NCBI GenBank assembly: GCA_963575745.1
Contig: CAUYUJ010000670.1
Span: 453,666 to 517,665 of the forward strand
Direction of reading: 5' to 3'
Origin: Prorocentrum cordatum
Taxonomy: Eukaryota; Sar; Dinophyceae; Prorocentrales; Prorocentraceae
DNA: 64,000 nucleotides
A model generated the notes under the pieces. That model worked only from the letters and a program-made list of their open reading frames with translations, searched no databases and was not told the origin of the DNA. This document shows, piece by piece, positions 22,099 through 33,101 of the stretch; position 1 is the stretch's first letter; each line of letters starts with the position of its first letter. Both the position numbers and the translations under genes were made by a program.

Positions 22099-22265
22099 TC
22101 GGGCGAAGAGAACTATGCACATGCACCGATCCTGGCAAGGCCCATCCTTGACCCAGGATCGGTGCATATGCCTTCCTGGCCAAGGTAGGAGGGCGTATGC
22201 ACCGATCCTGGGCTCAGGATGGGCCTGGCCAGAATCGGTGTATGTGCATAGTTCTTTTTCCTCTT
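22099..22265. mobile_element. 167-bp foldback (palindromic) element, copy 1
   Basis: The whole element is a long imperfect palindrome: GAAGAGAACTATGCACATGC near the left end reads back as GCATAGTTCTTTTTC at the right. GCACCGATCCTGG-type blocks recur four times in alternating orientation. It is flanked by a perfect 5-bp direct repeat GCAGA (22094-22098 and 22266-22270), consistent with a target-site duplication. A near-identical copy lies at 32750-32914 with a different flanking repeat. The 3' end (TTTTTCCTCTTGCAG) resembles a splice acceptor. Confidence 0.85.
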
Positions 22266-22686
22266 GCAGAACGGCGCGGTGACCACACCGTGTGGTGAGT
22301 CGGTGTGGATTCGGGGTGGCCGCGCGATCTTGGGCCTGGGTCGTCCACCGAGGACGTCTCGGGCAGCGGGGGGGTCTCCAGGGGCTCCAGTACCGTGCGG
22401 CGACGGACCGTGAGGTGATCTCTCTGGGGGATATGCTGAGGTCACCGCGCAGTCGGCCACCGTGCCGATTTCGGCCTGGCGCCGTTCGGACGTGTGCGTT
22501 CTTCTCAGAGAGGCCAGCGCATGAAAGTCTAGATCCTCTCGGAGCTAACGCCCCCCCCCCTCCATGGCCACGCGCCTCGCGCCCTCGAAGAGGCGGGGGG
22601 CGGGGGTCCCCTGAGAAAGGCCGTCCCCCTCGCCCGGGCCCCGCCCTCCGGTTGCGCGCCGCAAGATAGAGAGGGAGAGAGCGATA
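22266..22686. other. Unassigned spacer between foldback and MITE
   Basis: GC-rich with no recognisable gene. Confidence 0.4.
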
Positions 22687-22855
22687 TACACCTTAGGCGA
22701 TGCTTAAGAAAACTTAAGTTTTCGGCCAGAGTCTCGATAATTCTTAACGTTTCAATGTAAATCTTGAGATTTTAATGGAAACGTTGGGTTTTTATTCAAG
22801 TTCTGAGACTATGAATTTCTTGACCCATGATTTCTTAAGCATTTCGCAGGGTGTA
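22687..22855 (+). mobile_element. 169-bp MITE, copy 3
   Basis: Identical length and termini to copies 1 and 2, TA at both ends (22687-22688 and 22854-22855), inserted in a GAGAGAG context. The left terminal repeat is CACCTTAGGCGATGCTTAAG. Confidence 0.85.
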
Positions 22856-22895
22856 GAGAGAGTGCGCGGGCCGTCGCACCCCATTCTCCCCCCCT

Positions 22896-23061
22896 ATCCT
22901 GGAGGTTAACGGCCCTGGTGCGGCCCGGCAGGGCTCCAAAGCAGCCCAAGATGCCCCCAAACCGGCCCCGAGAGCCCCATCCTGGAGGTTAACGGCCCTG
23001 GTACGGCCCGATAGGGCTCCAAAGCAGCCCAAGATGCCCCCAAACCGGCCCCGAGAGACTT
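22896..23061. repeat. 83-bp direct duplication
   Basis: ATCCTGGAGGTTAACGGCCC begins at 22896 and again at 22979. The units are nearly identical and each ends in AAACCGGCCCCGAGAG. Confidence 0.85.
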
Positions 23062-23689
23062 CCAAGATGGCCAGGATGCAGACGACGGCCCTCGAAGCGG
23101 CCCCCAAAGGCCCCGAACACCGCATCTCCAGCGGGCGTCCAAGAAGCTCTAAGCTTTAAGGCGGCCCACAGACGGCTGGGGGTGGCGCGGAAGCTCTTCG
23201 ATAATGCCGCCGAGAAGCCAACGCCATCGAATTTGAGGCCTTGCCAGTGCGACCCAGGTGAGTTTTCTTGTGTTCGTTGCACCGTGGTCTGGCCCCAGAT
23301 GCGTGGCCAGTAGGGGAGGGGGCGGCCTTCTATGCTCCGTGGTTTGGCCTTGGTGGCGTTCACTTCGGGGCCAGACTTGGGCATCCCTCTTCTTTGTTCA
23401 GCTTCTCCTTCTCCGGACCCGAGTGGATCCAGAGAAGCGCAGGAAGCGTTGAAGAAGGTCTAGGACTCTCCGACATGTCCCTGAGGTCCCAACATAGAAT
23501 TGCCACTGGTCCTTATACCACCCGCAAAGGAGCTCCAGAATCGCTCCTGCATCCCTCATTGGAAACCTGCGATGCGAGTCTTTCGGGAGCGGCTGGAACC
23601 GAAGCGCGCGCGAAGCGCGCGCGTGGTTATAGTATTTATAGACTTATGGGAAATCGTTTGGCCATCTTGCGGTGGAAGTCTCGATATGT
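23062..23689. other. Unassigned region with one strong donor-like site
   Basis: ACCCAG|GTGAGT near 23250 matches a consensus donor, but the preceding sequence is not convincingly coding. No gene called. Confidence 0.35.
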
Positions 23690-24075
23690 CAGGTTGTGGT
23701 CCCACTCTTGGTGGCCTCTTGGGCTCGTCTTAGGAGCCTCCTGGGCCGTCTTGCGGCTCTCCTGGGCCGTCTTGGGGCCCTGATGAGGGCCTTTTAGGCT
23801 GTCTTGGGGTGGGCTTGTGGACCTCTTGGGCAGTCTTTGAGCGTTGGAAGCCCGAATAGGCGAGAACGCTGAAATTTGCCAAACCTACGGGACATCAGTT
23901 TGTGGTGTCTCTTGGGGCCTTCTTGGGGGATCTCTTGGAGCCCTCTTGGGGCCTCAAGAGGTCCGTGGTGATGCAAGATGAAGCCGTTTTGAGGCGCTAT
24001 GTCCTTCTCGGGAGCCTCTCAGACCGTCTTTGGGTCCTCTTGGGGCCCTCTTGGCCTGTCCTGGGGGCCTCTAGC
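23690..24075. repeat. CTCTTGGGGCC-type minisatellite, third block
   Basis: Same phrase family as 6530-7335 and 11800-12416. Confidence 0.7.
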
Positions 24076-25027
24076 TTCGGAAATAGCCCAGCAGGAAGCC
24101 CCACGAGTCACGTGGGAAGCGTCCGTTGCTTGGGGGTCAGGATTTTTGTTTGCCAAGTGATTGAGGACCAGAGTGAGGACGCTCGAGGTCACTCTATTCA
24201 TTGCTTTTCGACTGGATGGTGGCTATACGTGTAGAGTTAGCCGCGTTGCATATGTGTTTACCCGTTGTGTACATAATACGCATTTGTACGCATCACTGAG
24301 TTACAATGGTAAAGTATACGCAATACGTGTACATACGCACGTACCTATATAACGCTCCCTTCGTCTTTCCCCTCCTCCCTCTCCCCCGTGTGCCAGAGCC
24401 TCAGGCCGGTGGAGGGCTTCGGCTCGCCGCTGGTCTGGCGGGCATCGAAGGGATCATGCGGGGAGCGCTGTCCTAGAGCGGGGGGGAACACATATGCAGT
24501 TCGTTACGTCCAAGAAGGTATCGTTCCCAAGCTCATCATGTGACGTTGCAACAACAGACCTCTCATCGTCCTGTGCGTCGTCGCCCTCCCGCACCATGCT
24601 CCAGACCACGTGTGACCTTGATCCCTTCCCTTAGGACTACTCCCCTGGGAACAGCTTGTCATCCTGGGCTCCTCTTTGACGGTCTCCTGGGGCCCAGAAG
24701 CGGCCGTCAATCTCTCGCCACCGTCTCGCCATTCTGTGTGTGACATCGTTGGCCGTCGGGGCATCGGGGGGATGTTGACAGCGGGTCCAAGATTATGAGT
24801 TGACTTATTATTCTTGCTGTTATGATTTTTACTATGGTTACCATTATTGATGTTAATAGTAACCTTAGTTATTGCATTACCATTTTTATTATACTTGCGA
24901 CCATTATTTGTATTATTCGTCTGTTTCTGTGGGCCACAGTGCGGCGTTCTTGATCTGCCTGGTGCCCCATTGAGTTGCATCGATGTTGAGGCCGCGTTGT
25001 GCGGGCCTTGTGGTCGCGCTCACCAAG
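24076..25027. other. Unassigned region
   Basis: Bases 24240-24350 are AT-richer with repeated TACGCA/CGTGTA phrases. Bases 24795-24930 are T/A-rich with TTATT repeats. No gene recognised. Confidence 0.4.
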
Positions 25028-25086
25028 GAGGAGGAGGACCAGGAGGAGGAGGAGGAGGAGGAGGAGGAGGAGGAGGAGGAGGAGGA
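25028..25086. repeat. (GGA)n microsatellite
   Basis: About eighteen GGA triplets with few interruptions. Confidence 0.9.
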
Positions 25087-25380
25087 CTCCTTCGCCCTCC
25101 CTCTCGAAAAGAGAGCAGGGGATGTCTCGAAGTGGTCTCTGTTCGCCGAACTGAGCAGAAACCCTGCGGCGCGACTCCTCTCCGGGTCGCCGCCGGAGGT
25201 GCTGGGCGGGAGGGGGCCTGGCCGCGCCGAGGCCGCCAAGTGCGCCCACCGCGTGCTGCTGGTGCTCGCCCGGGCCCCGGAGGGCGGCCCCGTGGTGGCC
25301 GGGGCCCTCTGCTTTGCCAAGGGGTGCCGCCCGCCCGGGACCGGAGGGGGAGTCTCGTTCAAACGACGCGAAGATCGTGA
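25087..25380 (+). CDS. Unassigned coding-like exon
   Basis: Directly after the GGA run a plus frame encodes a normal-looking segment (DVSKWSLFAELSRNP, then GGRGPGRAEAAKCAHRVLLV, then PVVAGALCFAKG) with strongly GC-rich third positions; it then turns charged and stops near 25399. GAGAGCAG|GGG at 25118 and GGGGGA|GTCTCG near 25349 are possible splice sites. No domain recognised. Confidence 0.3.
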   Translation, partial: LLRPPSRKESRGCLEVVSVRRTEQKPCGATPLRVAAGGAGREGAWPRRGRQVRPPRAAGARPGPGGRPRGGRGPLLCQGVPPARDRRGSLVQTTRRS

Positions 25381-25930
25381 CAAAATCGGATCGGGATAAT
25401 TCGAAATCTCTGAGAATCGGCGGGTTTGGAGGATGTATCGGGCGCCGCGGCCGCTCCAGAGCGTTCCGGAACGCTCAGAGAGCGCTCCAGAACGCTCTGG
25501 AGCGATTTATCCCGATCCTAGCACTGTTTTAGGGGGAGTCTCGTGGCTTGTTGTTGGTGCTCTCAGGGGCAGGCGTCAGGCGTCGGGGTGGGGGCGGGGG
25601 GGCGGGCTCCGGGGAAGGGGGGGTTCCACCTGCATCGCCAGCAGGTGCCCGATGGCCCAGCCCGCCCAGGACTGTTCGGGTCGACGTCTCCCCCTCTCGG
25701 AGTTGGTCGCCCCCTGTCGTTACCCCTCGCTGGAGGGGGAGATGACTGGCTCTTGAGGTTCGAGCTTCGATGGTCGAGGTGCTTGGGGTGTTGTTCGCCC
25801 TCTTTTGGGGGGGCGTCCTCGTAGCTACGCCTGGTTTTCCCTTTGAGATTCTGGCCCGTGCGGCAGGTCCAGGGGTCGCCCATGGCGCCCGAGCCCCTAT
25901 CGGCCGATTTCCGGTCGGTGCCAACAGGAT
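25381..25930. other. Unassigned region with an AACGCTC repeat
   Basis: Bases 25450-25507 consist of TTCCGGAACGCTCAGAGAGCGC-like palindromic phrases, giving a dense cluster of short inverted repeats. No gene recognised downstream. Confidence 0.45.
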
Positions 25931-26030
25931 GCTATACCCCAAGGTGGCCCCAGATTCCCAAGGGATGCCCAGACGGTTGCTATATCCCAAGGTGGCCCCA
26001 GATTCCCCAGGGAGGCCCAGACGGCTTCTA
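25931..26030. repeat. 48-bp direct duplication
   Basis: GCTATACCCCAAGGTGGCCC at 25931 and GCTATATCCCAAGGTGGCCC at 25979, each followed by CAGATTCCC and GCCCAGACGG. Confidence 0.8.
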
Positions 26031-27056
26031 GAGCACTCCTCACAAGGCCCAGAGGGCATCAGGGACTTCCAAAATGGCCCGACTGGCTGGGACCACGTCT
26101 GGCAATCTACGACACCTGGCGCACATCGTCCTTGCTCTCTCTCTCTCTCTCTCTTTCTGTCCTTGTCCATGCTTCTCGTCTGCCGCTGCCGCTGCTTGTT
26201 AGGATGGGCTTCGCATCATTGACCTCGAATCTAAGAGAGGATGATCGGCAGCCCAGAGAGATCCTGGCATCACAAAACAGTTCGAGTCGGGAGTTGAGAC
26301 ATATCCCTTTCCCATGGGAACCGATGTCCCAGGACCCCCAGAGGCCGATGATATGTGTCCTTTGCCTCCCCCCCGCCCCCGGGATATGGAACCGACTGCC
26401 AAGGCGGGTACACATGTCCACTGCCTGCTTGACTTCTAGGAAAATCGGTTCCCTTCTGCGATGGAAGTGGAGAAGTTCTGGCCCGGCAAGTAATTGCGAA
26501 AGCGAGATTTCCGTCTTTTTGGGCTCGCGGAGGCCTGCTTCAGGGCCCCAGTGGCCATCGGGGAAGTTCCCAGGATCAGAATAAGACCCCAGCCCAAGCG
26601 GAGGGGTCGAACGGAGTCCACGTCACACGCAATCGTGATGTCGGATTCGGAGGGGAGGGGCGGCAAGCAGGCAACGTGGAGGACAGTACCCCAGGACGAA
26701 GTTGGGCCGACGGCGCCCGGGGCTGGCTGCTGAAACGCTAGACGGCGGGAGCCGCCTTAGAAGCGCCGGGGGCTTCTAAGAAGGCTTCTCAGAAGTCGGC
26801 CCCCCGCCGCCTTAGAAGATCGCCCCCCCTTGCTCTATCCCCTTGTGCTCGCCGCCAAAGAGGTGTACCTGTCCAGCACATCTTGGGGCCGCGGCGGCAG
26901 TTTAGGGGCCCTTGAGGGTCCCTCTGGGGTCACTTATGTGCACCCGCTGCACCCCCGTCGTCCCCACGTTTACTCACCCTTGTTAGTTCTCCTCCAAGAG
27001 AAGTAGGAGGTGATTTCTCGGGGGAGGAGGAGGGGTATAGGGGGAGGACGAGAAAG
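26031..27056. other. Unassigned region
   Basis: A (CT)n run lies at 26128-26153. CTTAGAAGCGCCGGGGGCTTCTAAG (26756-26780) is a hairpin with 9-bp arms. No gene recognised. Confidence 0.4.
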
Positions 27057-27106
27057 AAGAGGAGGAGGAGGAGGAGGAGGAGGAGGAGGAGGAGGAGGGT
27101 GGGATG
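27057..27106. repeat. (GGA)n microsatellite
   Basis: Uninterrupted GGA repeats within a longer purine-rich patch. Confidence 0.9.
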
Positions 27107-27770
27107 GCGAGCTGTCGGGCTCTTTTGGAGGATTTCGGTAGGTTTGGGATGTCATCGAGATGCAGGGCTGTATAGCTGTCCTCAGCGCGATCGGTCTGGC
27201 GATGTGAATTGATGCCTGTACACTGTGCCGATCGAGATGGCAGCTCACCCCCCAGGGTGGCCATCCTCCGCGGGTTGGATTCGATTCGGTGGCTTCTTGT
27301 CTGCAAGCGATCTTATCGATGTGCGAGTCAGGGCAGCACTTGGACCTCTCGGCGTCTACGAGGATTGGGGGTAGTGGACAGGGAGGGGGTAATCGTCCTC
27401 GTTACTGTCGCCCATCTCCGCGTCTGGTCTGCCGCCAGATCATATGCGAGTCAGAGTCGTCTGGGTCGGTTTTATGTAGTGGTTTACGTTCCGGCCACCG
27501 TGCACATTGTTAGGGTGGCGCCAACGATGTTGCCGTTGTTGTGGTTGCCGTTTTTGTCAGTGTGGTAGTTTTCGCGAGGGGTACCTAAGCGGAGGGGGCC
27601 GTGCCACGGACGAGTCCTTCGTCGGGAGTGCTAAGCGTGGCAATGTTTGGCCAAAGTGTTTTTGGTTTTGTGGCATTTCATAGTTACCCAGCTGCCTGCG
27701 GGAAATTCCGCCACTGTGCCAGCCCAGCATTCTGGGTGGCGACTTCTCAAGTGAGGGAGAACTGTGGTGA
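27107..27770. other. Unassigned spacer
   Basis: No recognised gene. Confidence 0.4.
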
Positions 27771-27804
27771 GGATGAGGGTGTTGATGAGAAGGTTGATGT
27801 TGTG

Positions 27805-27807
27805 TAC

Positions 27808-27876
<69 letters not shown>

Positions 27877-27883
27877 CATGATC

Positions 27884-27929
<46 letters not shown>

Positions 27930-28040
27930 CGACGACCACGGTGAGACCGATACTGATGATGCTGATGATGATGGTGATGATGATACTGATGTTATTGATG
28001 ACGATCATGCTAATGCTGATGCTGCTGATGATGATGATGG

Positions 28041-28078
<38 letters not shown>

Positions 28079-28365
28079 CTGATGGTGAAGATGGTGCTGC
28101 TGATGGTGATGCAGGTGATGATGGCGATGCTGACGACTATGCAGATGAGACTGATGCCGCTATTGCTGGTGATGTTTGTTGTGTTGTGATGATGATGTTG
28201 ATGCTGTTGCTGATGATGATGATGATGACGATAATGCTGATGCTGATCATGATGATGATCATGCTGATGCTGATTATGATAATGATGATGTTGATGATGG
28301 TGATGTTGATGCTGATGGTAATGATGATGATGCTGCTGATGATGATGTTGATGATGATGGCCCGT
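27805..28365. repeat. Long (GAT)n microsatellite
   Basis: About 560 bp of GAT-based triplets, pure at 27809-27930 and increasingly interrupted (GCT, GTT, GGT) towards 28365. Read on plus it gives poly-Asp or poly-Met, on minus poly-Ile/Ser; none is credible as a gene. Confidence 0.9.
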
Positions 28366-28409
28366 TCTTGAACGAAAATCGCTGGGGCGTTGAAGGCCGC
28401 GAGGGTTCT

Positions 28410-28430
28410 CCGAAACCGCTTCGGCTCAAG
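28410..28430 (+). other. DinoSL-like 21-mer upstream of a retroelement-like gene
   Basis: CCG at the 5' end and GGCTCAAG at the 3' end match the spliced leader; I count 16 of 21 positions, with four of the five differences being transitions. It ends 22 bases before the first in-frame codons of the following gene. This would fit a retroposed trans-spliced mRNA, but the match is imperfect. Confidence 0.3.
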
Positions 28431-28452
28431 CCTTTCCTGTGAAGGGCCATAG

Positions 28453-29955
28453 CCGGCGTCGCACCGCTCAGCCTTTGCATGCGCGCTGTGGCCCGCGGGG
28501 AGGGCTGATCGCGTTCCAGCTCTTCGCCGCCTGGGTGGCGCGGCGGTGGAACTCCCCCTTGCCGGCGCCGCGGCCTGCGGCGCCGCCCGTGCCGGAGCCG
28601 CCGCGGGCGGCACTGGCGCCCGCTTCGCCAGCGTGGAGCTGCCCGGCGGCCGTGCCGCCCTCGCCTGGGTCCCGGACTTCTGCGCGGAGATCGCCTGGCG
28701 CCTGCCGGCGCCACCGCTCCCGTCGTGGAAGCATTGCCCCGACCATTGCCCAGCCTGCCCCGAGCCGGAGAAGGGAGGCTTCTCGTGGGGCATCGAGCTC
28801 GGCCTCGGTTTCCTCACCCTCCTGTTGTGGAAAGCCTTTCACCACTTGCTGGGCTGCGCGCGCAGCCGGGCGCGGCGCCTGTTCTCAGGCGCGCGAGCGG
28901 CCGGGCCTCCGGCGGCGCTGCTGGAGGGAACGCCCGCGGTTTGGGAGGACAGGAGCCCGGCTGGCAAGCTTGATCGGCGCTTTCTTCGTGGCGAGTGGAG
29001 GCTGGTGGCCGCCTGATGCGCGTTGGCGACGAGCTGCTTATCGTCTACGATGTGCTTGGTGCACCTCTGTTTCGTCGCCGCATCGTGGTGCGCGTCAGCC
29101 GCTTGGATCCGCTGCGCGCCGCCGTGGTGACCCCAGACCTCGACGTTTTCGTGGAGCATTGCACGGCCGATATCGACGATATCACCGTCTGGTATCGCTG
29201 CGGTCCCGACGGAACGACGCCCGCAGGCGCTGCGGGAGTGGCGCTGCACGACTTCAGCAGCCGCTCTCGGTTCAGGAGTTGTTTCAACTGCGTGCCGATG
29301 GCGGACGGCTTCATCCAGGTTAACGACGTGCGGCTCGCCGCCGCTGGAGGTGGCGCGACCGTCGTCTCCCAGCGGGCGGCGCAGTCGGCGCCCTCGGGCC
29401 GGCCTCCGTGGCCGGGCCCCCCGCCGCGGGCCTGCCCGCCGCCCCATATGCAGGTGGTGGCGCGACTGTCCTTGGAGCCGGCGGTGGAGCGGCTGGCGGC
29501 CTGGCTGCGCTCCTGGGCGCCGCAGCCCGCGGTGGTGTCCCGCTTCCGGGCGCCGGCGCCCCGGCCCCCAGGCCGCGCTGGCCCTCCCGCCGCCGGCCGC
29601 AGCTCCAGCCGCCGCTGCAGGCGTTGCGCCGGGAGCCGCCAGGCACGCCGGGCTCGCCGCCGCCACGGCGGGCCCCGCCCGCTCCTGGGCCATGCTCAGG
29701 GGCCGCCGCCGCAGGGGCCGCGCCGGATCGGGCCCATGCCTCGCCCGCTGGTGGCGCGCTCGACGACTACAGGACCTTGGCCGTCTGCTTCGACGTCAGA
29801 GGGCAGCTGCGCAGGTCCATCGCTGCAGGTTTCGATCTGCTGGCCCCGCTGGCGCGGGGCGAGTGGCCCATCCTGGGGCTCCGCGCGGTCCTTTGGGTCG
29901 CGACCTTCATGCTGGGGAACGGCGGCAGCGCTCTTGGCCATCATGCGCAATGGTG
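28453..29955 (+). pseudogene. Truncated copy of a multicopy dinoflagellate retroelement-like gene
   Basis: Three blocks are protein-like. Block 1 (to TGA 29014-29016) has a Cys-rich knot (CPDHCPACPEPE) followed by one hydrophobic helix (GIELGLGFLTLLLWKAFHH), so it is probably membrane-anchored. Block 2 restarts at ATG 29016, overlapping that stop as TGATG, and reads MRVGDELLIVYDV, then DLDVFVEHCTADI. After an Ala/Gly/Pro-rich linker where the frame is lost, block 3 (about 29755-29955, frame 2) has DDYRTLAVCFDVRGQ, GEWPILGLRAVLWV and NGGSALGHHAQWW. From memory, this order (Cys-rich and helix; beta-rich; a Gly-Pro/Asn-Gly-Gly/His-His domain) recurs in high-copy dinoflagellate proteins I associate with LTR-type elements; I could not check this. 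The gene breaks off into CTTGGG repeats. Confidence 0.5.
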
Positions 29956-31540
29956 GCCCGTCTTTCGGCCTTCGCTCGCTGTCTTGGAACTCTGGTGGGC
30001 CGCCTTGGGGCACTTTTTCCCGTATGGCGGCTGTCTGATGACCGTCGTGGGGCCGTCTTGGGCCGTCGAGAAGCTTTCGGGGGCCTTCTTCGAATGTCTG
30101 ATGAGCACTGTCGCCTCGAGAGCGCAAAGCTGCCATATCTTATGTGGGGTTGTGCCCTCGGAATCGCGCGCTTGTCGCATTTAGCAACACACATGTTGTG
30201 CCTCCACAGTGCGACCCCTTGGTATGTTTCAAGGAATTGCGGCCTCGGGCGAGATGGCAATGCGCGCGAGACAGTGTGGGAAGAGGGGTGGTGGTGGCGG
30301 TGGCCCCTAGAGGACTACAGAAACCCTTCCAGACAGCACTTGGCATTCTAGCACGCCTCAACGTGCCAGGAGGCACGATGGCGGGTCCGTGTGGTCTGAA
30401 TGGTAAAGGTGTGCTTCTCGTGATATATTGTATTACGCAGCCTACCTCGACCTGCACGCGTGCTTGATAGTTGCTCCAAATTGGTGTTCTGCACGATGGC
30501 TTTCACTATCATAATTGGGCGCACTGCGGTGATTCTGTGACGCCTAAGTGACCTTGGCCCCATGGAAGTTCGCTCATTCATCCCACCTCGACTCAGGGGG
30601 GCGAGTGGGCGTTGTGACATCGAGGCCGCCGGGAGGGCAAAGTGTCCTGTGCGCCTCGCACTTACCCATTGGGCACATGGAGAGATTTCGAAAGAGCGGT
30701 AACGACAGCCTCTGTGACCAATGTGCTCGTGGGGGGCTGGGTTGGCGGATCTGGCTTGCTGCTCTCCCTGACCTCGAGTAGCCTTCGATTATCGGCATGT
30801 CCCAAACATCTTTGTATTATTTCTGTGTGCGTCGGCCCAGTGGTGGCTAAACGTGCGTTCCGATATCTTCTAGTACAAGCTCCGTGGTGTGCGCTGTCTT
30901 GCCGCAGCGCATTGGTATTTGCCTGCTTCAAATTCTGATCAGTCGCGCGCCCCCAACAGAAGCACATTGTGCTAGTATGTCCTTGTGCGTCTCAGAAGAC
31001 CTTTGGGAATCCCCAGCTCTCATGAAGGATCCCCAGTGGAAGCCAGAGTTGTTTTTTATCCTCTGGGCCATAATGCGCGTTATGCCCCCTACCCTCCCCC
31101 CCCTTCCCCCCCGCCATGACGTGACGTTCCCCCCTTCAGTGCGTCCCCGGCATTGCCGAAGTGCGTCCGGCACCACAGTCTGGGGGAGGCGTTACGTTAT
31201 GCCCCTCCCGTTTTCCCCCTTCCCCCCAAAATGTCCGATATCGCCGTGAATAAAAGATACGCTCAACAAAACACAGTAGCCATCGTCGACACGTCTGGGT
31301 CATCCGCGGGGGCGCGAAGATTAATGCGTTTCGCACGTCGCGGCTTGGGCCAGAGAGGCGCTTTTGTAAGGACGGCGACGCGAGGGTGCGACGACAACCG
31401 CGTGGCGCGAATCGCGGGGCGGTAAGCGTGACGCTAGATGACTCAGAAGCATGCCCACTCTTCCTTGTCCCCCGCTGATTGGGTCAGGAGTCCATCCGAG
31501 TGCACCGACGCAGGGCGATACTTCTCCCTACTCTTCCTCA
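29956..31540. other. Unassigned region
   Basis: A short CTTGGGGC/GTCTTGGGCC patch lies at 29990-30095. At 31075-31110 and 31195-31230 a GTTATGCCCC...CTTCCCCCC phrase is duplicated. No gene recognised. Confidence 0.4.
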
Positions 31541-31544
31541 TCCT

Positions 31545-32046
31545 GATATGTTCCCTCCGTCCTTCTCCTCCCTGCTCCTCCCTCACTCCCTTTTCGCCTG
31601 CTCCCTCCACTCCCACTCCCCTACTCCCTTTTCGCCTCCTCCCCGTTTCATCTCCTCTTCCTGCTCCTCCTCCGCCTCCTTTGTCTTCCCCCTCTCAGAT
31701 CGTCATGTTCTCTCTCTCCCTCCCTCGCCTACTCCCTCGCCCCCCCTCCTCCACGATCCCTCTACTCCTCCCGTCTCCTCTCCCTTCGTCCCTGCTTGTC
31801 CTCCCTCCATCTCCCCTTCGCCTGCTACCTCGTTGCTTCTCCCCCTCCGCTTCCCCCTCGTTCCTCCCTCTCTCTATCCCTCCCATTGCTCACACTCTCG
31901 CTCTCTCTCTCTCTCTCTCTCTCGTTCTTCCTCTCATTCCTCCCTTCCCCCCTTCTCCCTGCTCCTCGCTGTTCCTTCTCCTCTCCCTCCTCCTCCTCCT
32001 CCTCCTCCTTGCCTGCTTCCTCCCTTGCTCCTCCTCCGTCCCCGCA
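31545..32046. repeat. Pyrimidine tract ending in a splice-acceptor-like site
   Basis: Roughly 500 bp of C/T-rich sequence with (CT)n at 31893-31923 and (CTC)n at 31991-32010, ending CTCCTCCGTCCCCGCAG at 32047. It precedes a convincing exon and is probably intron. Confidence 0.7.
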
Positions 32047-32047
32047 G

Positions 32048-32289
32048 CTTCCTCGGCGCACCTGCGCCGATCGTGCCCTCACATGGTGGTGCTCGATCGT
32101 CTGGCCTGGGTTCGACAGCAGATCCTGGGCGGGGCTGCCGTTCACACCGCTGGAGGCGGCGCCGCGGCGGTTGACAAGGCGAAGGTAAAGATCACCGTGA
32201 AGGTCGCCGAGCGCCTGGCCCCCATCACCGAGCACATGCAGCTGGTGATCCTGGACGCACTCTGTTGGCTGGACGGTGTTCGGCATGAC
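32048..32289 (+). CDS. Exon of a membrane-protein-like gene
   Basis: After the pyrimidine tract and CCCGCAG, frame 1 reads MVVLDRLAWVRQQILGG, a Gly/Ala linker, VDKAKVKITVKVAERLAP, then HMQLVILDALCWLDG. The exon can end at 32289 in phase 0 before GTGGGT, a good donor. A GTG-AG intron of 68 nt (32290-32357, ending TGCGCCCAG) joins it in phase with the next exon, so the helix LVILDALCWLDG runs on smoothly. Composition and GC-rich third positions are those of a real gene. I do not recognise the family. Confidence 0.5.
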
Positions 32290-32357
32290 GTGGGTCGTGG
32301 CCTTTGTTCATTCTGATGGGTCGTGCGCAGTTGGCATCTGGCTGACCATGCGCCCAG

Positions 32358-32517
32358 GTGCTGCAGTACCTCGGGCGGGTCGGCCTCCTGGTGGGGGACC
32401 TCTTGGTGGCAGCAATGAGAGCGGTGGTCATGATGATCACCCCGATGGTCGTGTCGGTCGCCGCGTTCACCATCGGGCACAAGCCGATCAGGAGCTGGGA
32501 GAGGAACCTTGGGACAA
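32358..32517 (+). CDS. Following exon with a predicted transmembrane helix
   Basis: Starting GTG CTG CAG TAC at 32358 in phase 0, it encodes LQYLGRVGLLVGDLLVAAM, then a strongly hydrophobic MMITPMVVSVAAFTIG, then a basic HKPIRSWERN. The likely topology is a membrane-spanning hairpin with a basic tail. A donor AA|GTATGG at 32517/32518 and an acceptor TTCTCCCACAG at 32561 would define a 44-nt intron, which is very short; the frame also stays open without splicing, so the 3' limit is uncertain. The gene is interrupted downstream by the foldback element at 32750. Family not recognised. Confidence 0.45.
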
Positions 32518-32749
32518 GTATGGCGCCGATCCACGGACCTGGTCTGATTCTTCTCCCACAGTTCCTCGGCATCACTCTAATGGAGTTCTGGGTCCTGGTT
32601 TTGCCGGGCTCCCCTACATCCCAAAAGTTCCCGTCCGACACGTCCGCCCTCGATCTCGTATCTCACACCGACCTGGCGTTGTGCCTCCGCGGGCCGATAG
32701 TGGCAGTGCTCTTTCAGGCATCCCCGGATGCCACCAGAGTCAGTGCCTT

Positions 32750-32914
32750 CGGGCGAAGAGAACTATGCACATGCACTGATCCTGGCAAGGCCCATCCTTG
32801 ACCCAGGATCGGTGCATATGCCGTCCTGGCCAAGGTAGGAGGGCGTATGCACCGATCCTGGGCTCAGGATGGGCCTGGCCAGAATCGGTGCATGTGCATA
32901 GTTCTCTTCCCTCT
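32750..32914. mobile_element. Foldback (palindromic) element, copy 2
   Basis: About 95% identical to the copy at 22099-22265 and in the same orientation. Flanked by a perfect 7-bp direct repeat GTGCCTT (32743-32749 and 32915-32921), which differs from the flank of copy 1. Different target duplications at two sites are good evidence of mobility. The palindrome spans the full length, with the turn near TCCTGGCCAAGG (about 32825). Confidence 0.85.
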
Positions 32915-33101
32915 GTGCCTTAGCCTCCTGTTGAGATCGTCCCTGGGGCCGGTGAAGGGCAAAATGTCGAGCCTGTTCGGCCGTTGCCTCGTGTCCGTCG
33001 GGCTTGGCGGGACACGAGCGGGGGGCCACCTTGATCTCTTTCGGGCGGGCGGGAGGCTCCTTGTCGTGACGGGCCAATGCCGTGGTGAGCTGCAGCCTCT
33101 G
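32915..33101. other. Short spacer between two small elements
   Basis: No gene recognised. Confidence 0.4.

Noticed and set aside
27601-28371. Long open frames giving poly-Asp, poly-Met or poly-Ile
   Set aside because: They are direct translations of the (GAT)n microsatellite on both strands.
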